A stretch of 64,000 bases of DNA from assembly GCF_000006565.2 (NCBI RefSeq), contig NC_031474.1, positions 3,197,662 to 3,261,661 of the forward strand, read 5' to 3'. Below are positions 48,801-61,111 of this stretch, in pieces (positions within the stretch are counted from its first letter, which is position 1; the number at the start of each line of letters is the position of its first letter). The stretch is from Toxoplasma gondii ME49 (Eukaryota > Apicomplexa > Conoidasida > Eucoccidiorida > Sarcocystidae). Under the pieces are notes generated by a model. That model worked only from the letters and a program-made list of their open reading frames with translations. It was not told where the DNA came from and did not search any database. The position numbers and the translations under genes are program-made.

Positions 48801-51593
48801 ATCAATGGAGGAGATCCACGAAGCGAAGACCGCAGCAATCCATAGACGAACGCACGCGACAGAGAGAACGAGATGGAGAGGAAGATTGCAAGCAGAATAG
48901 AGAGAGGTGAAGAGACTGAGAGAAACGTCAAGAAGGCCCGACGTTCCGCGAGTCTGAGAGACAAAAAAGAGAGGTGCATCTTCACGGATTTTTCTACAGA
49001 TCGAGAGAGAAAGTGGCGACTTCGATGTCCCTTCCCTCCCTCCCCCACCCGCCCCCGGGCCGCAGCAGGAGGCCGGCGTTGCGCGAGTTGCCTCTCTCTC
49101 CCTGTGAAAGGCATTCCCTACAGTGCACGGTCTCCCTGTGCTCTGTCTGTTTCTCTGTCTCTCTGTCTGTCTCTCTGTCTCTCTGTTTGTCTGTCTGTTT
49201 CTCTGTCTCTCTGTCTCTGTCTCTCTGTCTGCTTCTCTGTCTGTCTGTCTCTCTGTTTGTCTGCAAGTTGTCCAGTTCTCGCTTACGAGGAAGGTGCCTC
49301 CGTCTGCGATCAACTCCGCATGTTCCGCGAGGTGTCTGCACCGCTTGGTGACGATGAACAGGACGGCGACGAAGACCGTGACGGCCATGTTGATGTGGAA
49401 GAGAATGCCGAGCGGTTCGCTGTGGTTGAACGCGTCGAGGAGGTTGAAGGACCAAGCCATCAGTGGCCACATGACGCTGGTGACGACGAGGGACAGCACG
49501 CCCATAAGGAGGAGACGCGTCGCCATCCAGCGGTTGATGTTGTCCGCGAACAAGTCCTCGAGACCGCGGTCGACAAACTTGAGAGGGAAGCGTCTGAGGA
49601 TCACATCGCCCGACCCCGAACGACTTAGGTGCGTGCTCGGAGACGCCGAGCCTCCGTCTCGAATGCGTTCCTTCTCGCTGCCCTCCTTGTGTGTTGAGCC
49701 TTCTTTGTGCGTCGACGTCCCCACAGACAAGTGCCTCCCCGTCCCCCCCCCGACGGACAGTCGCGTGCGTTCACTCATCTCGACGCCGCTGCGTTCCCGA
49801 CATGCGTCGGCGAACACAGAGCGCAGCGAGCTCTCGTGGCGCATCTGGGCGAGGTCTTCCTTCATCCGGAAAACGAGGTCGTGCTCCGCTAGGCTCTGGA
49901 AAGCCTGACAGACCTTTCTGCGCGCCGCCGCCAGTCGCGCGCGACACCGCCGCAGAAACGCCGAGCGGCTCTCCAGGTCCGGCTCCAGACTCGCGCCCGA
50001 GTCCCCCGGACCCGCGGACCAGAGCCCAGCCTCCGCGCGCGAGTGGTCGGAGACGCGTCGCGAGGATGTGCTGCTCCGCTGCTCCGCGGAGCCGCGGCTG
50101 CCGACGCGGTCGCGCCCTGCGCGGTCGGACCGCTGCGGAAGCGAAGTGCACGAACTGTCGGTTCCGCGCCGCTCGCTCTGGCGACCCGGCGACCGCGCAG
50201 CCGGCGAGGACTCTCGCCGCGCGACTCGCATCGAGCAGAGCCCCGGCTTCTCGCGCTCGGCCTCCGGTTCGCTCGCAGAGTCGCTCCGACGCGAGATGTG
50301 CGAGCTTCCACACTCACTCAGCGTGGCGAAGGAGACCGTTTTCACGCGAGAAAAGCGCGAAGAATTCGTCGGATTCGCCATCGCAGACGCCGCCTCCAGC
50401 TCGTTCGCAGACGGCGGCGCCCCCGTCAGCAACGCGGTCCCCTGCTCAGTCCGCGAACTCGGTGCAGAGCTGTGCACTCTGCATCCGCGAAACAACGCAG
50501 GCAGTGGAACAGACACGCAGACGTCGGAAGAGCAGCCACTTCCAACAGGGAACAGACCAGAAGGCGCAGACAACGAAGACCGCAACGGCGAGGCTGAAGA
50601 CGACGACGGTCGTGACGAAGAGACAGTTGCTTTCGGCGAAGACGGAGAGAAACCACGAGAAGAGGCACAGGAGGGTGAGGAGTTCGAGTCACTTCCGGGG
50701 GGTTCTCTCGGACACACGAATGCCGCTGACGCGGAGGAGACAGCTGGAAGAGAACAATGGAAAGTGGAGAAAGAAGAACTTGGCGACAGGCAAGAGACAG
50801 AAGCGAGACGCATGCACGCGCAACACTGAGAGGCTGTCGAACAACTCCCGCCGAAACAACAAACGGACGAAGATGAGCAGTCGGGAGAGTCTGCAGTTCT
50901 CTGTGCCTCCTGCCAGCACTCCCCTTGGTTCCCCCGCAAAACGATTGTCTCTTCCCCCTCTCGCTTCCGTCCTCTTTCTGCAGCAGCAATGACAAATCGT
51001 CGACCGAGTCTTCTCGCTAGTCTCCCTCTTCTCTTTGAGTCGTATTCTTCTCTCCCTTCTTCTCCCTCTGTCTCTTCTTCTCCCTCTGTCTCTCCTTCTC
51101 TCTCTGCCTCAGTGGAAACGTGGTTTCCACAGAACGATCTCCCCTGGAAAGTTCGCGCTCTTCGTCTCCTCGATTGCACGCGGCGCCTGTCCCCTGCCGA
51201 AGGGCAGGAGCAGTCGCTGGTGGCAGCTGAAGCTGGCGGACCCCTCCGGGCTGCTCCGCATTCTTCTCTTCTCTCCCGGAGTCTGCATCGCTCGACGTTC
51301 TCCCTCTCTCCCTCTCCTTGGCCACACCGACGCACGAGCCTCCAGAGTGGAGACCCTGCGGGAGGCGAGACCGACGGAGATGCCCTTCGCGACGAAACGA
51401 GCGAGTTCTCTCGAGACAGGGAACTTGCAGAAGCCGCCCGTGGGATTGCAGAGAGCGACGGAAGTGAGAAAACCTCAGAGACTTTCGCGTCTGCACTTGG
51501 ACCAAAGACGCCCGAATGCGCCGGCGAAGCGACAGGAGAGTCTCTCGACATGGCGTCGACGCACAAAAGGAGAGAGTGCTCGCGGAGCCTCAT
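39823..51593 (-). CDS. Membrane-anchored class I cyclic-nucleotide phosphodiesterase
   Basis: Hydrolyses cAMP and/or cGMP; specificity is not readable. Exons: 51593-49287, 48694-48441, 47932-47828, 47298-47199, 45856-44777, 44006-43788, 43045-42782, 42099-42013, 41520-41362, 40783-40629, 40135-39823, giving 1680 residues with every phase agreeing. Residues 1-700 are Ser/Arg-rich and probably disordered. About six membrane spans follow (residues about 705-920: LLLMGVLSLVVTSVMWPLMA, AVAYLYGLLLIVQLDVVY, LTYLMLTVFLFIG). A helical linker of about 360 residues comes next, then the HD-type catalytic domain: WNFDCL, HNCIH (HNxxH), GLCHDIGHPGRNNALFINA, IIDLILATDM, CADLSH (metal Asp) and FFLQGDEE-like end LPMSPLCDR, KSQLGFMSFVAVPLFEEL. 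All metal-binding residues are present. The 44776-44007 join is by phase only. The start is either ATG 51593 or ATG 51551. Confidence 0.92.
40999..42713. repeat. TA microsatellite blocks in several phosphodiesterase introns
   Basis: Alternating TA blocks at about 41004-41028, 41651-41702, 41823-41843, 42471-42530, 42595-42615 and 42687-42710, each within introns around the catalytic exons. The exons themselves are free of them. Confidence 0.85.
45960..47160. repeat. 1.2 kb GA-rich minisatellite in a phosphodiesterase intron
   Basis: Plus-strand purine array built on a 28-base unit (agagcagagagaagaagaga type) with variants. It also shows a higher-order duplication: the segment at about 46381-46480 recurs at about 46719-46820, an offset of about 339 bases. 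It fills most of the intron 47198-45857. Minus-strand frames through it give long Leu/Ser/Phe/Cys pseudo-proteins in all three frames because the pyrimidine strand lacks stop codons. Confidence 0.93.
48045..48363. repeat. TA/GATA microsatellites in phosphodiesterase intron
   Basis: Alternating TA and GATA units at about 48047-48068 and 48293-48362, between the exons 48694-48441 and 47932-47828. Confidence 0.8.
49139..49262. repeat. TCTG/TCTC microsatellite in the first phosphodiesterase intron
   Basis: About 120 bases of TCTG and TCTC units, starting about 25 bases downstream (gene sense) of the donor at 49286. Read through, it gives an Arg-Gln-Thr-Glu pseudo-peptide that is not coding. Confidence 0.9.
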
Positions 51594-54500
51594 CCCGTCG
51601 GGGGGCAAAGACACCCCCCAACAGGAGTCGAAGAGCGGAAAGAGACGAGAAAGAGATACACAAAAGAAATGCGCGTTCACGGCGGGACCAGGCAAGCAGC
51701 TGTGCTGTGCGGGAGGCTCGGCGTTCGGCAAGAGCGGTGAATGGAGTGGAAACGAGTCGCCAGAGAGCGGAGAGTGGAAGAAAAAGCAAAGAATATCGAG
51801 GGCTGCCGACGCAGAAGCGCACCGAGAGCGAATGGCACGCCGATAGAAAAGGAGAGACCCGTAGAAAGGCCTCTGTGTGCAAGAACGACTAAAAGTATAC
51901 TCCTCAGATAGGTCAGAAAAGAGAGAGAGTTCCTTCCTCAGACTGCATCAGTCCATGTCAACTCATCGCTCCCGTGTAACTACACAAGACTCAGGTGGAA
52001 CCGGTTTCTTCCACCCTCTTCTGTGTTCGAACGCGACCTGCCGCCCTCCGCTCTGAGGTGAATCTGGGCCGACGCAAAAGAGGTGGAGTGCCCCGTTCAA
52101 GGGGAAACGTCGGCAGAAAGTTTGACACGCTTCGCGAAAAGAACGGCGGAGGACAGGAGAGCAAGACGGAAACGAGGTCTCAAAGCAGAGGAGAAAGAAG
52201 AAAGAAGGTCGGCAAAAAGTCGAGGAAGCAAAGGCGTCAAATACGAGAAACTTAAGCCCACACATCCGCGAAAAGAAAGTTGAAAAGCGACCCAGCACAA
52301 ATTTGCGCCAAAAGCAAACGCGTCTTCTCCAGGCCTCTCCGAGCGGAGGGAAAGACATCCAACACCGAAGGGAACTCTAGAGAGCCGACGGAAGGAAAAA
52401 GTGGACCTGTTTTCTAGACGAAGGTGAAGCTCGTGTGTCGATCGACAGGAGACTCGAGCGACTCCAAAGAAAATATTTCGAAAGTTACTTTTGACAAGAA
52501 ATGCGCGCACCACGGCCAGGCGTCCACTCGTTTTCGGCGGTCTAGACACTCGAAGGGCCGCCAGGACGGACCTCTACCTCCTCTCCACTTCGCTCGCCAT
52601 TCTCGTCTCGTCTTCCCTCCTCTCGCGCTCTGCGCTCACCTCACTCCAGAAGACACAATGAGGTCACCGCAATCAAAGCGGATGCTCTCTGTAGGCGCTG
52701 TCCATGCACTCGAAGTCGAGGCTGGCTTCCCTCGTTGGCTTACCGCCCGGGGAAAAACACAGAGGCTCGCCACGGACGATGGAAAAACGAGAGGGGGAAC
52801 AACTGGAACGGGGAGCGGCGCTCTTCGCGAGCTCTTGTGCTGCCGTGTCGGTTCTGAGGGGTCGAAAACATCTCAGAAAAGATATGTTCGGGGACACTCT
52901 GAGTCCTTGTCGATGCAGGTTTTTCACCGCACTGAAGTCGTCGGCTTCTTGCACTCCTATCGGGTATCGCGTTGATCTTTTCCTCCGCAGGTCCCAGGAT
53001 TCAACTTTTCTTGCTAAGAAGGATCCCCGACTCTCCGCAGAGGAAAAGAGCGAGAGAGGAGACAGCCCGATGGCCCATGCACAGGAAAGAGACCGAGACG
53101 AACTACAGAAGCGCGACACGGGAAGCAGACACGGGCGGTGTTCCTCTGTCAAAAAAACAAGCCACGAGAAGTCGATGATTTATTTCCTTCCCTCGTGATT
53201 CACAACTCGAACACACGAGCAGCGTGTCCTTGGAGGAACCGAGGCGAAGAAGCGGAAGGTGGCGGTGATAGGGAGAGAAGCCGAGAGAACTGAGGGGAAA
53301 ATTCTTTGACAGATCCGAGAATGTACACAACTCGACGCGCGCGGGACCCGAGAGCGGGCGAGAGACTTGCCGGACGACGAAAAACGGGGGAGGCGGAGCC
53401 AGCCTTCTGGGAAGTGTAGAACGAGAAAGAGAATTACGTCTTAGAGGAGACCCCAAAAAAGGCAAGAATCTGGGGAAACGGTGAAGACGAAGATTTGCGC
53501 CGTCTGCGGATGTTGCGAGCTTCGCCTTCGTTTTCAAAAGACAAGAGTTAAGGACAATCGCATTCAGCCAAGAGACAAGAGAGAGCACAGAAGAAGAAAA
53601 TCCTTCGGCGCGCGGCGCCGCTTTCCCCCGGGTTTCTGGTGCGTCGGTCCAAAACTGAGGAACGGCACAAATCGGCGGAAGACCGTTTTCCAGTTCGGAG
53701 GTTACAAATCGCGTGGAAGCACCGCTGAGATTCGCCTCCTTTCGTCGCACGAGTTTTCTAGACATGGAGCTGGGGACACACAGCGACGGGGAAGGATGTG
53801 CGCAAAGTCGCAGGGAAACGGAAATCGGCCTGACGACGAGCGAAGCATCTGCAAGTGTTGTGCCGGTTTGAGCTCGAAGTGGAAAGCCACGCGCCAAGCG
53901 AAAAAAGACATCTCAGGTGTATGGACACTCCAGAGATTCGCAGGTTCGCGCGGAAGGCGGCGGAAAAAAGTGGAGAGGCCGTCCACGAGCACGGCTCCGC
54001 AGCCAGCGAAACATTTGGAGTTTCTGGAAGGCCGGCAGACGAGCAGCGCAGAATATCCCAGCAAACGCGAGTAAAATCGACGGGAACACGGCCTGCGTTT
54101 GCGAACGGGTATTGAAAAAGGGCACGCACGAACGAAAACATACCGGCATGCGACTGCCCAGCGCGGTGCCACCGTTCTCACGGCTCGACCATTTCCGGTT
54201 TTGCGACTCGCAGGTCGCGCGTTTTCACTCCGCACTTTGACTGGACAGTTTTTTGCGATCTCTGTCGTGGAAAAGCCAGCGTCAACCGCAGAAGTGTCCT
54301 GCATGTAAACGAATCGTCAAGTCCTGCCGTATCGAGACGGGCATGTGTGTAAAATGTGTAGAACCGCTTGTCGGTGGTTTGTAACATAATCTGTACTGAA
54401 GGCTCGGAGGTCGTTTTCCCTAGAAATAACGCGATCCCCTCCTTTCTTCCGCCTAGAACGTTATAGGTCGAGTCACCTGCAGCATCCTCGGGACGATAAT

Positions 54501-57169
54501 ATCTCCAGTTTTCCCTCGCGGTCAACACGAGGGATACCACAGGGACTGCGGTATCTTCCGAAAAACGGATGCTCAATATAGATTATGTTCCCGGAGTAAT
54601 AAGTGGATTACGGTCGTCATTCGTATCAAAATCGAGAGAAGACGACTACGCAGATGCGAATCTGGTCAAGTCCGTCGTTCAGACTGAAACAAGATGCGGA
54701 AGCAAACGTCATCGAGCAGTGCCAGCCCAGCGTTCCCCGCTGCTCCTCTGAAATTGCCAATAACCATTCCTGAGGAATCTTACCACCATGGTAGTTTGCC
54801 TCTCCCGCGTGCTTTACGAGAAATGCGAAGTCGTGTCACGATCCACCACGCAATCACACATCAAAGGGCAACACGCTCTCTCTTGATTCAGGCATCTTTG
54901 AGTCTTACACACAGAACGATACAACAGTCTGGCGCACTCGTAGACTTCCTTGCTAGTTCTCATTAACAAACTTGGCAGACAGTGTTGCCCGAGATAGTGT
55001 GTTCTGTCTCAGATCTTGGTGCGCCTTCCGTTAGATCCAGGCTGCCGCATGCGACGGATGTGTGTGTGTGTGTTTACGCAGAGTCGGGGGGAATAGTGGC
55101 TCTCGTTCGCAGTGGCAGGAGAGAGATGTTTTTTCTCTGCGTAGCGTGGATGGACGGCTTAAATCGGTAGAGAAAGCCGGTCGTGTGATTTGCCCGCGAG
55201 CGCGAGAAACCTAGCGCGGGTCGCAAGGAGAAACACCGCAGAACCAGCCTTCAAAGGGCTAGGAAACGGCAAGGAGAAACGGCAGCACCCTCGACGCACA
55301 CTCAGAAACTTTGGGCTTTTACGCAGACGCAGTGACCCACAAATACCGGAGGATGCGTCCGTGAATATCAGCAAACGACAGGACTCAGACACGCCAAGGG
55401 GACACTTGAACTGAGGCCTCCTGGTAGGCATTCACCGTGCGTGTCGTTGTCGTTCCGTTGTCTTCGAAGAAATTGAAGAGCTTCAACTCAGCCGTTTTTT
55501 CTCAAGCTCTCGGGGTGTTTTACACTATGAGGAAATCGCGTCCAAACCGTGACAGCATGTGTGCTCTCTACAGTACCCGCCGTCCCTGTATTTCTGTTTC
55601 TTCGGGTTGGGCACCCAGGTGTGACGACTCACATTGATCTAGATCGTTTCACCTCGTAAAACAAACTGTAGGATCTGCAGAGGCGTCTGCTAGTCCTGCG
55701 TCCGACACCTGTGCCACAAGAAGTTGGCGGCAACTCATCACACGGCAATCTGGTTCTGGGTCAACGTTGTCGTGTACGGGTGGGGCCCTTGCGGGGTGGT
55801 TATTTACGTGTTCCGACGCTAAAAAGCCTCATGAAGATTCAGCGAAGAGTTGCTGTCGATTTCGCGCGATTCTGTTAATGAGAAATAGAGTGGGACTTGT
55901 GTTCATGTCCAACGTTCAAGGCGAGATGGAGAACGAAACTGACTCCTCTTTGCTTAGAGCTCCTGCGAAAGCCCATTACCACTGAGAGAGCCCGAGTGGG
56001 GGAAGATGCCCGTAGCACCCTCTTGCGACAACAAAGTATGTTTTATCAGGAAAAGAAAAAGAGGGAAATACGAAGTAATGGAGCTAGCATGCTTCTACTT
56101 GGACTGCAGTGCCCTTTTCCTGTTGCTTTTTTCTCTGATGGACATCCACGGAGAGTCACGAGTTGTCACAGACCTACTTTTACTCCGGCCATCTCGACCT
56201 TTCTGAGATATCAGCCAACGTGGCTCGGGAAAGCGAAAACCGACACAAAAACGGGAAGGGAAATTGTCACGAAGGAAGGGCAGCGTACGAACTTCTGAGT
56301 TACGTAGCAAACAGTGGTCCAACTTTTCCCAAATGTTTCGAAAAGGCGATTTCATCTGTCAGATCCCCACAAACAGAACCTAACACATTTCCGTTCAAGA
56401 ACTAAACAGCATATCCCTTCTAAATAAATTTCTTTCACGTCGTAGTATGCTTCGTCACCCCACCATGTCCCCAGAGATATCCTGAGACTCTCTGGGATCT
56501 GTGTTTCCAAACTTCCAGCGACTGTTTCAGGTGGACTGTTTTTCTTAGAATGCAGCGTCAGTGCCCTTCTTGACTCAGAATGTGTTTCCACGTCTCTACC
56601 TTCTCATTTAAAAACGACGCTTGTTTACTCCAGTTCACGTTTGCCGTATGTTCACATGTAGGAAAGGTGTCAGTGTTAGTGTCTGTCGCAAGAGTCCAGG
56701 ATGTTTCCTTGTCGTCGTGGCATTATGTTAAGAAATGACGATTGACAGTTGTCCCCAACCGGTGATATTTTCACGTGGAAAATGTGTAAATGGTGCTGCG
56801 GCACTATGCCACCTCAAAATTGTCGCATTGTCGCCGGCACCGTTTTCCGCCTTTGTCGATCTGCGGCGCATGCGCATCCACGCGCTCGTAGAGAGAAACG
56901 TCTTTCTGATTCTGCGCCTTCACTCAACTCTCCGATCAAATTTCGTTTGGCAGCATCGAGAAGGGAGAATTCACAAAAAACAAAGACAAAGCTGTGAAGT
57001 CTCTTTGAACTGCCTTTGAACGAAAAAGCAGTTTCTCAGCAGCCACACAAAACACAAAGGTAGGGCGTAACAAATGCAGCAGCATGCATGGATGTTTATA
57101 TACTTTCACTGTCTACGCGCATGTGCATTCACGTCCATCAGCGAAGGCGTGTATTCACATCCATACATG

Positions 57170-57200
<31 letters not shown>

Positions 57201-57275
57201 ATATATATATCCTTCACCCATACACGCACACCGGCGTAAAACCAAGTTCGAGACTACAAACGTTGACTTCACCCC

Positions 57276-57330
<55 letters not shown>

Positions 57331-57485
57331 TTATGTATACGTATATGCATACATATGCATGTATGGTGTTACATTGCTGGCACTTCAGTGGACGCTGAAA
57401 AAAGACCTGTGGTTCTGTCTTTACTGGCCCAGAGTGCTTGTGTTTCGTTCCTTGTGTTTTCCGGACTTCTTCCAGAGCGCTGCTT
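51594..57485. other. Spacer upstream of the phosphodiesterase and downstream of AspRS
   Basis: 51594-54300 has ordinary GC content and probably holds the phosphodiesterase promoter and 5' UTR. A minus-strand frame of about 260 codons at 53103-53897 and other frames have no family support. 54300-57100 is a lower-GC island without a recognisable gene; a minus-strand frame at 54576-54178 is protein-like but unsupported. TA repeats lie at 57175-57212 and 57282-57327, close to the AspRS stop. Confidence 0.6.
57282..57327. repeat. (TA)n microsatellite downstream of AspRS
   Basis: About 45 uninterrupted bases of alternating TA, one of the longest pure blocks in the window. Confidence 0.9.
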
Positions 57486-59207
57486 TCAAGGTGTCAGGCG
57501 TTTCGGGTCGCGAGGGAAGAGAGATACCTGGCGAATGTTTTTTGCGCCTGCAAAAGAAAGTGAAGAAGACAGGATCGCCGGAAGCCGTCAGAAACACTCG
57601 AAGCGCCGGTGCATGCGTAAGATCACACAGACGTCTGTTTACGCACGAAGACGTGGACTCTCTTCTCGGCGAAAGAAACTTGCGTCTACGTGAACAAACA
57701 TGGATTTCTACGCGGCTCGGCGAACGCCAACATTTCGACAGAAGAAAGGGAAAACGAGAAACGGGACGCGTCTGTGGACGCGCATTTTAGTCTTGTCACT
57801 CTTCACATCACCAAAACAAAGGACGCTGCATGCACGCTTGTTTCCGTCCACAGAACCCACCGATGCCCACTCCATCCTATCCTCAAAAAAAGCAAAAAAG
57901 AAGTTGCCAATTTCAAGCCCCTCCACGGGGATCCAACATAGGAGGATTGGTACGCGAAAGTGACATGCATGCGTTTCCGGAACCATGCGTGCTATGGAGA
58001 GAGAGAGAGCGACGTAGCAAGATAGATGCAAACGCGTCGACAGAAAAAGATCGACGCATGCACAGATGCTGATCCTTGAAGAGTTACGGGTGGAGACGCC
58101 TAGGGAGACAGCCTCATAGAGAAAGCAAGTCACATGCCTTCGTATCGAACACAGCAGATGCATCGACAGACATTGAAATCGTGTCAGCAACTGGTGAGCA
58201 CACAGATAAAAGACAAACGCGTCGAGAGACATTCGCATAGATACGAACTGGAGATGATATATACAGACACACAGATAGACTCTGACGTAGGAACAGTCTC
58301 TACGCAGGGAAATGAAGGCAAACGCACAAGTAAACAGAGCACGCGCTTTCTCCGTTTTCGATGAATTGGCCGTACCCAAGAAAAGCATAACGACTCTTTC
58401 GAGGCCAATGCCAGCACCGCCGTGGGGGGCAGTACCGAGCCGGAAGGAATCGATGTAAGTCTGGATGGAGCTGGGAGGCACTCCGCATTCCAGGCATCTT
58501 TGAGTGAGAAGGTCTGCGTCATGCACTCGCTGGGCACCGCTGGTGATTTCCTCGTTCCTCATGAAAAAGTCGTACGAATTTGAGTACATCTGAACACGAG
58601 AAACCACAAAAAACGAGACAGCACACACACACACACAAACACTCCCGGTCTCTTCCCCTTTCAACACAGTCACACGCATGCGGGCAATATGCCCCTGAGA
58701 CGCAGAGGCACCCAGACAGGTCGCTCGACTTACAGGCGTCGACACAGAGAAAGCTACGCAGATACACGTAGAAGATGCGTAGGCAGTTCGACACAGCGGC
58801 ATAACTCCACAGCGAGAGCTACATTCAAAGAGACAGACGCACAAACATAGAAAGCTTGGCAGGTCGACACACAGGAGCTAAGCATAAGACACACACGGAG
58901 AGAAAGCAACATGCAGACGTATGAAGGCGTAGACAGGCATACGCCGCAGTGTGTGAGAGTTCTGGCGAGAGCACCACCGACTCGCAGGTCCTCAGAGACG
59001 CTCTCTTCGCTTCTCGAACAGTCAACGAACAGCGAATCGTGCAGAATCAACAGACTACCCCGTGTCTGGAAGCGACAAAGCCGCTTCATGCACAACGATT
59101 GATAGTGGTTTAGTGCTAGAAGAAGGCAGACCGACGTCGAGGTCGTCCGTACCGAAACCCATCGCAGACGAACGGATTTTCTCTCTCTCCCGAACATCCG
59201 CGTATAC

Positions 59208-59240
<33 letters not shown>

Positions 59241-59251
59241 CATATATGTAT

Positions 59252-59283
<32 letters not shown>

Positions 59284-61073
59284 GTGTATTAGAGTGTAGG
59301 GCTGCAAGGTCCGTTGAGTGCTTCCGTTACCTTGTTGTGAGGGTCGGGCATGGTGTAGAAAGGACGAACTTTGAGAGGGTACTGGAGAAGCATGTAGAAG
59401 TCGGTGTGGTATTTCTCCTTCACGAGTCTGCCGAGCATTTTCTCTTGCTCGGTACTCAGGTCGAACTCTGAGAGGTCCTCAGGGATGTTTGGGCAGCCTG
59501 CCTCGCGCAACATCTGCACTCCTTCCTCGAACGAAAGGCGCGGCGTCTCCTCGATCCACGTGAAAGGCTCTGCCGGGTGCTGTTGGTGGAACAGATCGAT
59601 TTCCTGTCGCACCGAACAAAGACGCCAAGAATCGACGGCAAAAACGCTCCACGGGCCGCGACACTCTCGGACGCAAACTTCATCCTCAAAAAGTAGACAC
59701 GCGCCACCCATCTGCATACATACATGTAGAAATATGTATTATGTGTGCCTAGGGGTGCCTATGGGCGTCGATGTCTGTCGACGGTGGCAAGAGCTGTTAA
59801 AATAGGTACAGTAAATAGTAGCATAGGAGCTGTCAAGATAATAGACCGGTAGATACGGACATACATCTGCAACTACCTCGATCCAGCTCTTGAAGACGCC
59901 GTTGGAGGAGGAAGAGTACCTTTTTGCATCTTTCTGAAAGGCCTTTGAAGATGAACTTGAAGAGATCGTCGAGGAGATCCAGAACCTCGGAGTAGTGTTC
60001 TTTGAAAGTCATTTCGAGGTCCAGCCCAGTGAATTCGCACAAGTGACGGTGAGTGTTGCTGTTCTCAGCTCGGAAGACAGGTCCTGTGAGGAAAAGGGGA
60101 ACGCGTGCAGGGTCCTCTTCTGATTCACAGTTCTACAAGTCGGTGTCTTCTCTGCCCTTCCGGCAGCAACCAAGGAAAGCAAACTTTGAGTTTCCACCCC
60201 AAAAGGAAACCGTTTGAGACTCTGCCGCTGCGAAAAGACGCCAGTCCTTGACTGGACAGATGCGAACGGCACTCTGACGGCTAGCATCTCTCCCAGCAGA
60301 TCTCAAGTTCGCCTCACCCGTCTGGTCCTCCGTTCACACAAACTGCAATGAGAGAATACGGAAAAATTGCAAGATTGTCCAGGAGCTACAGACGACGCGG
60401 ACGCTCACCCCTCCCGTGGTTTGAGTGGAGAAGATCCGTCTGTCTCTGTCCATGCAATTCTAAGGCGTTTTTCCTCGAGTCTGTATGTTGAGACATCCCG
60501 GCAAAGGATGTAGATTTCCCTGCCTCCCTTTCTTTGTTCGACCAGCCTTCAAGTGTTCTCTTTGTCTTCTGCCAAGACGTCTTCAAAGATACCCTTGTGT
60601 CCCCACGGTCGAGCGTAGTTCGGTGGTTTTTGTCTTTTTCGGAGCCTCTGACTCAAAGGGAGAGCATTTCTCACCGATTTCGAAGACGCGCTCAAAGTCC
60701 GCACACATGGCCATCTGCTTGTAGAGCTGCGGAGACTGAGCAAGGCATGCGTCTCGGTTAAAGTATTTCAGAGTGAAGCAGGAGGCGCCACCCTCACTCG
60801 CCCCTCCAATCAGCTTCGGGGAGTGAAGCTCAACGAAGTTTCGCGAGAGCAGAAACTCCCGAAACAGCTGAAGCGTCTCAGATTGAATTCGGAAAATCGC
60901 CTGGTTAACCGGCGTCCGCAAATCCAAAATTCGGTTGTCCAATCGCGTATCCATGTTCACTCGAATGCCCTGGAAGCAAAGCGAAAATCACAAACACCTT
61001 CGAAACACTCAGCCTCAACTCCTGCCTCTCTCTCTTACATGAAAACAACGATCCAGAAATTCTAAACGTACAG

Positions 61074-61111
<38 letters not shown>

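Noticed and set aside
49123..49908. Plus-strand frames of 250-430 codons across 48873-50992
   Set aside because: They are antisense to the first phosphodiesterase exon, whose minus-strand frame carries membrane spans and joins in phase to the next exons.
53103..53897. Minus-strand frame of about 264 codons upstream of the phosphodiesterase
   Set aside because: No family resemblance, many competing frames on both strands, and the position fits a 5' leader or promoter.
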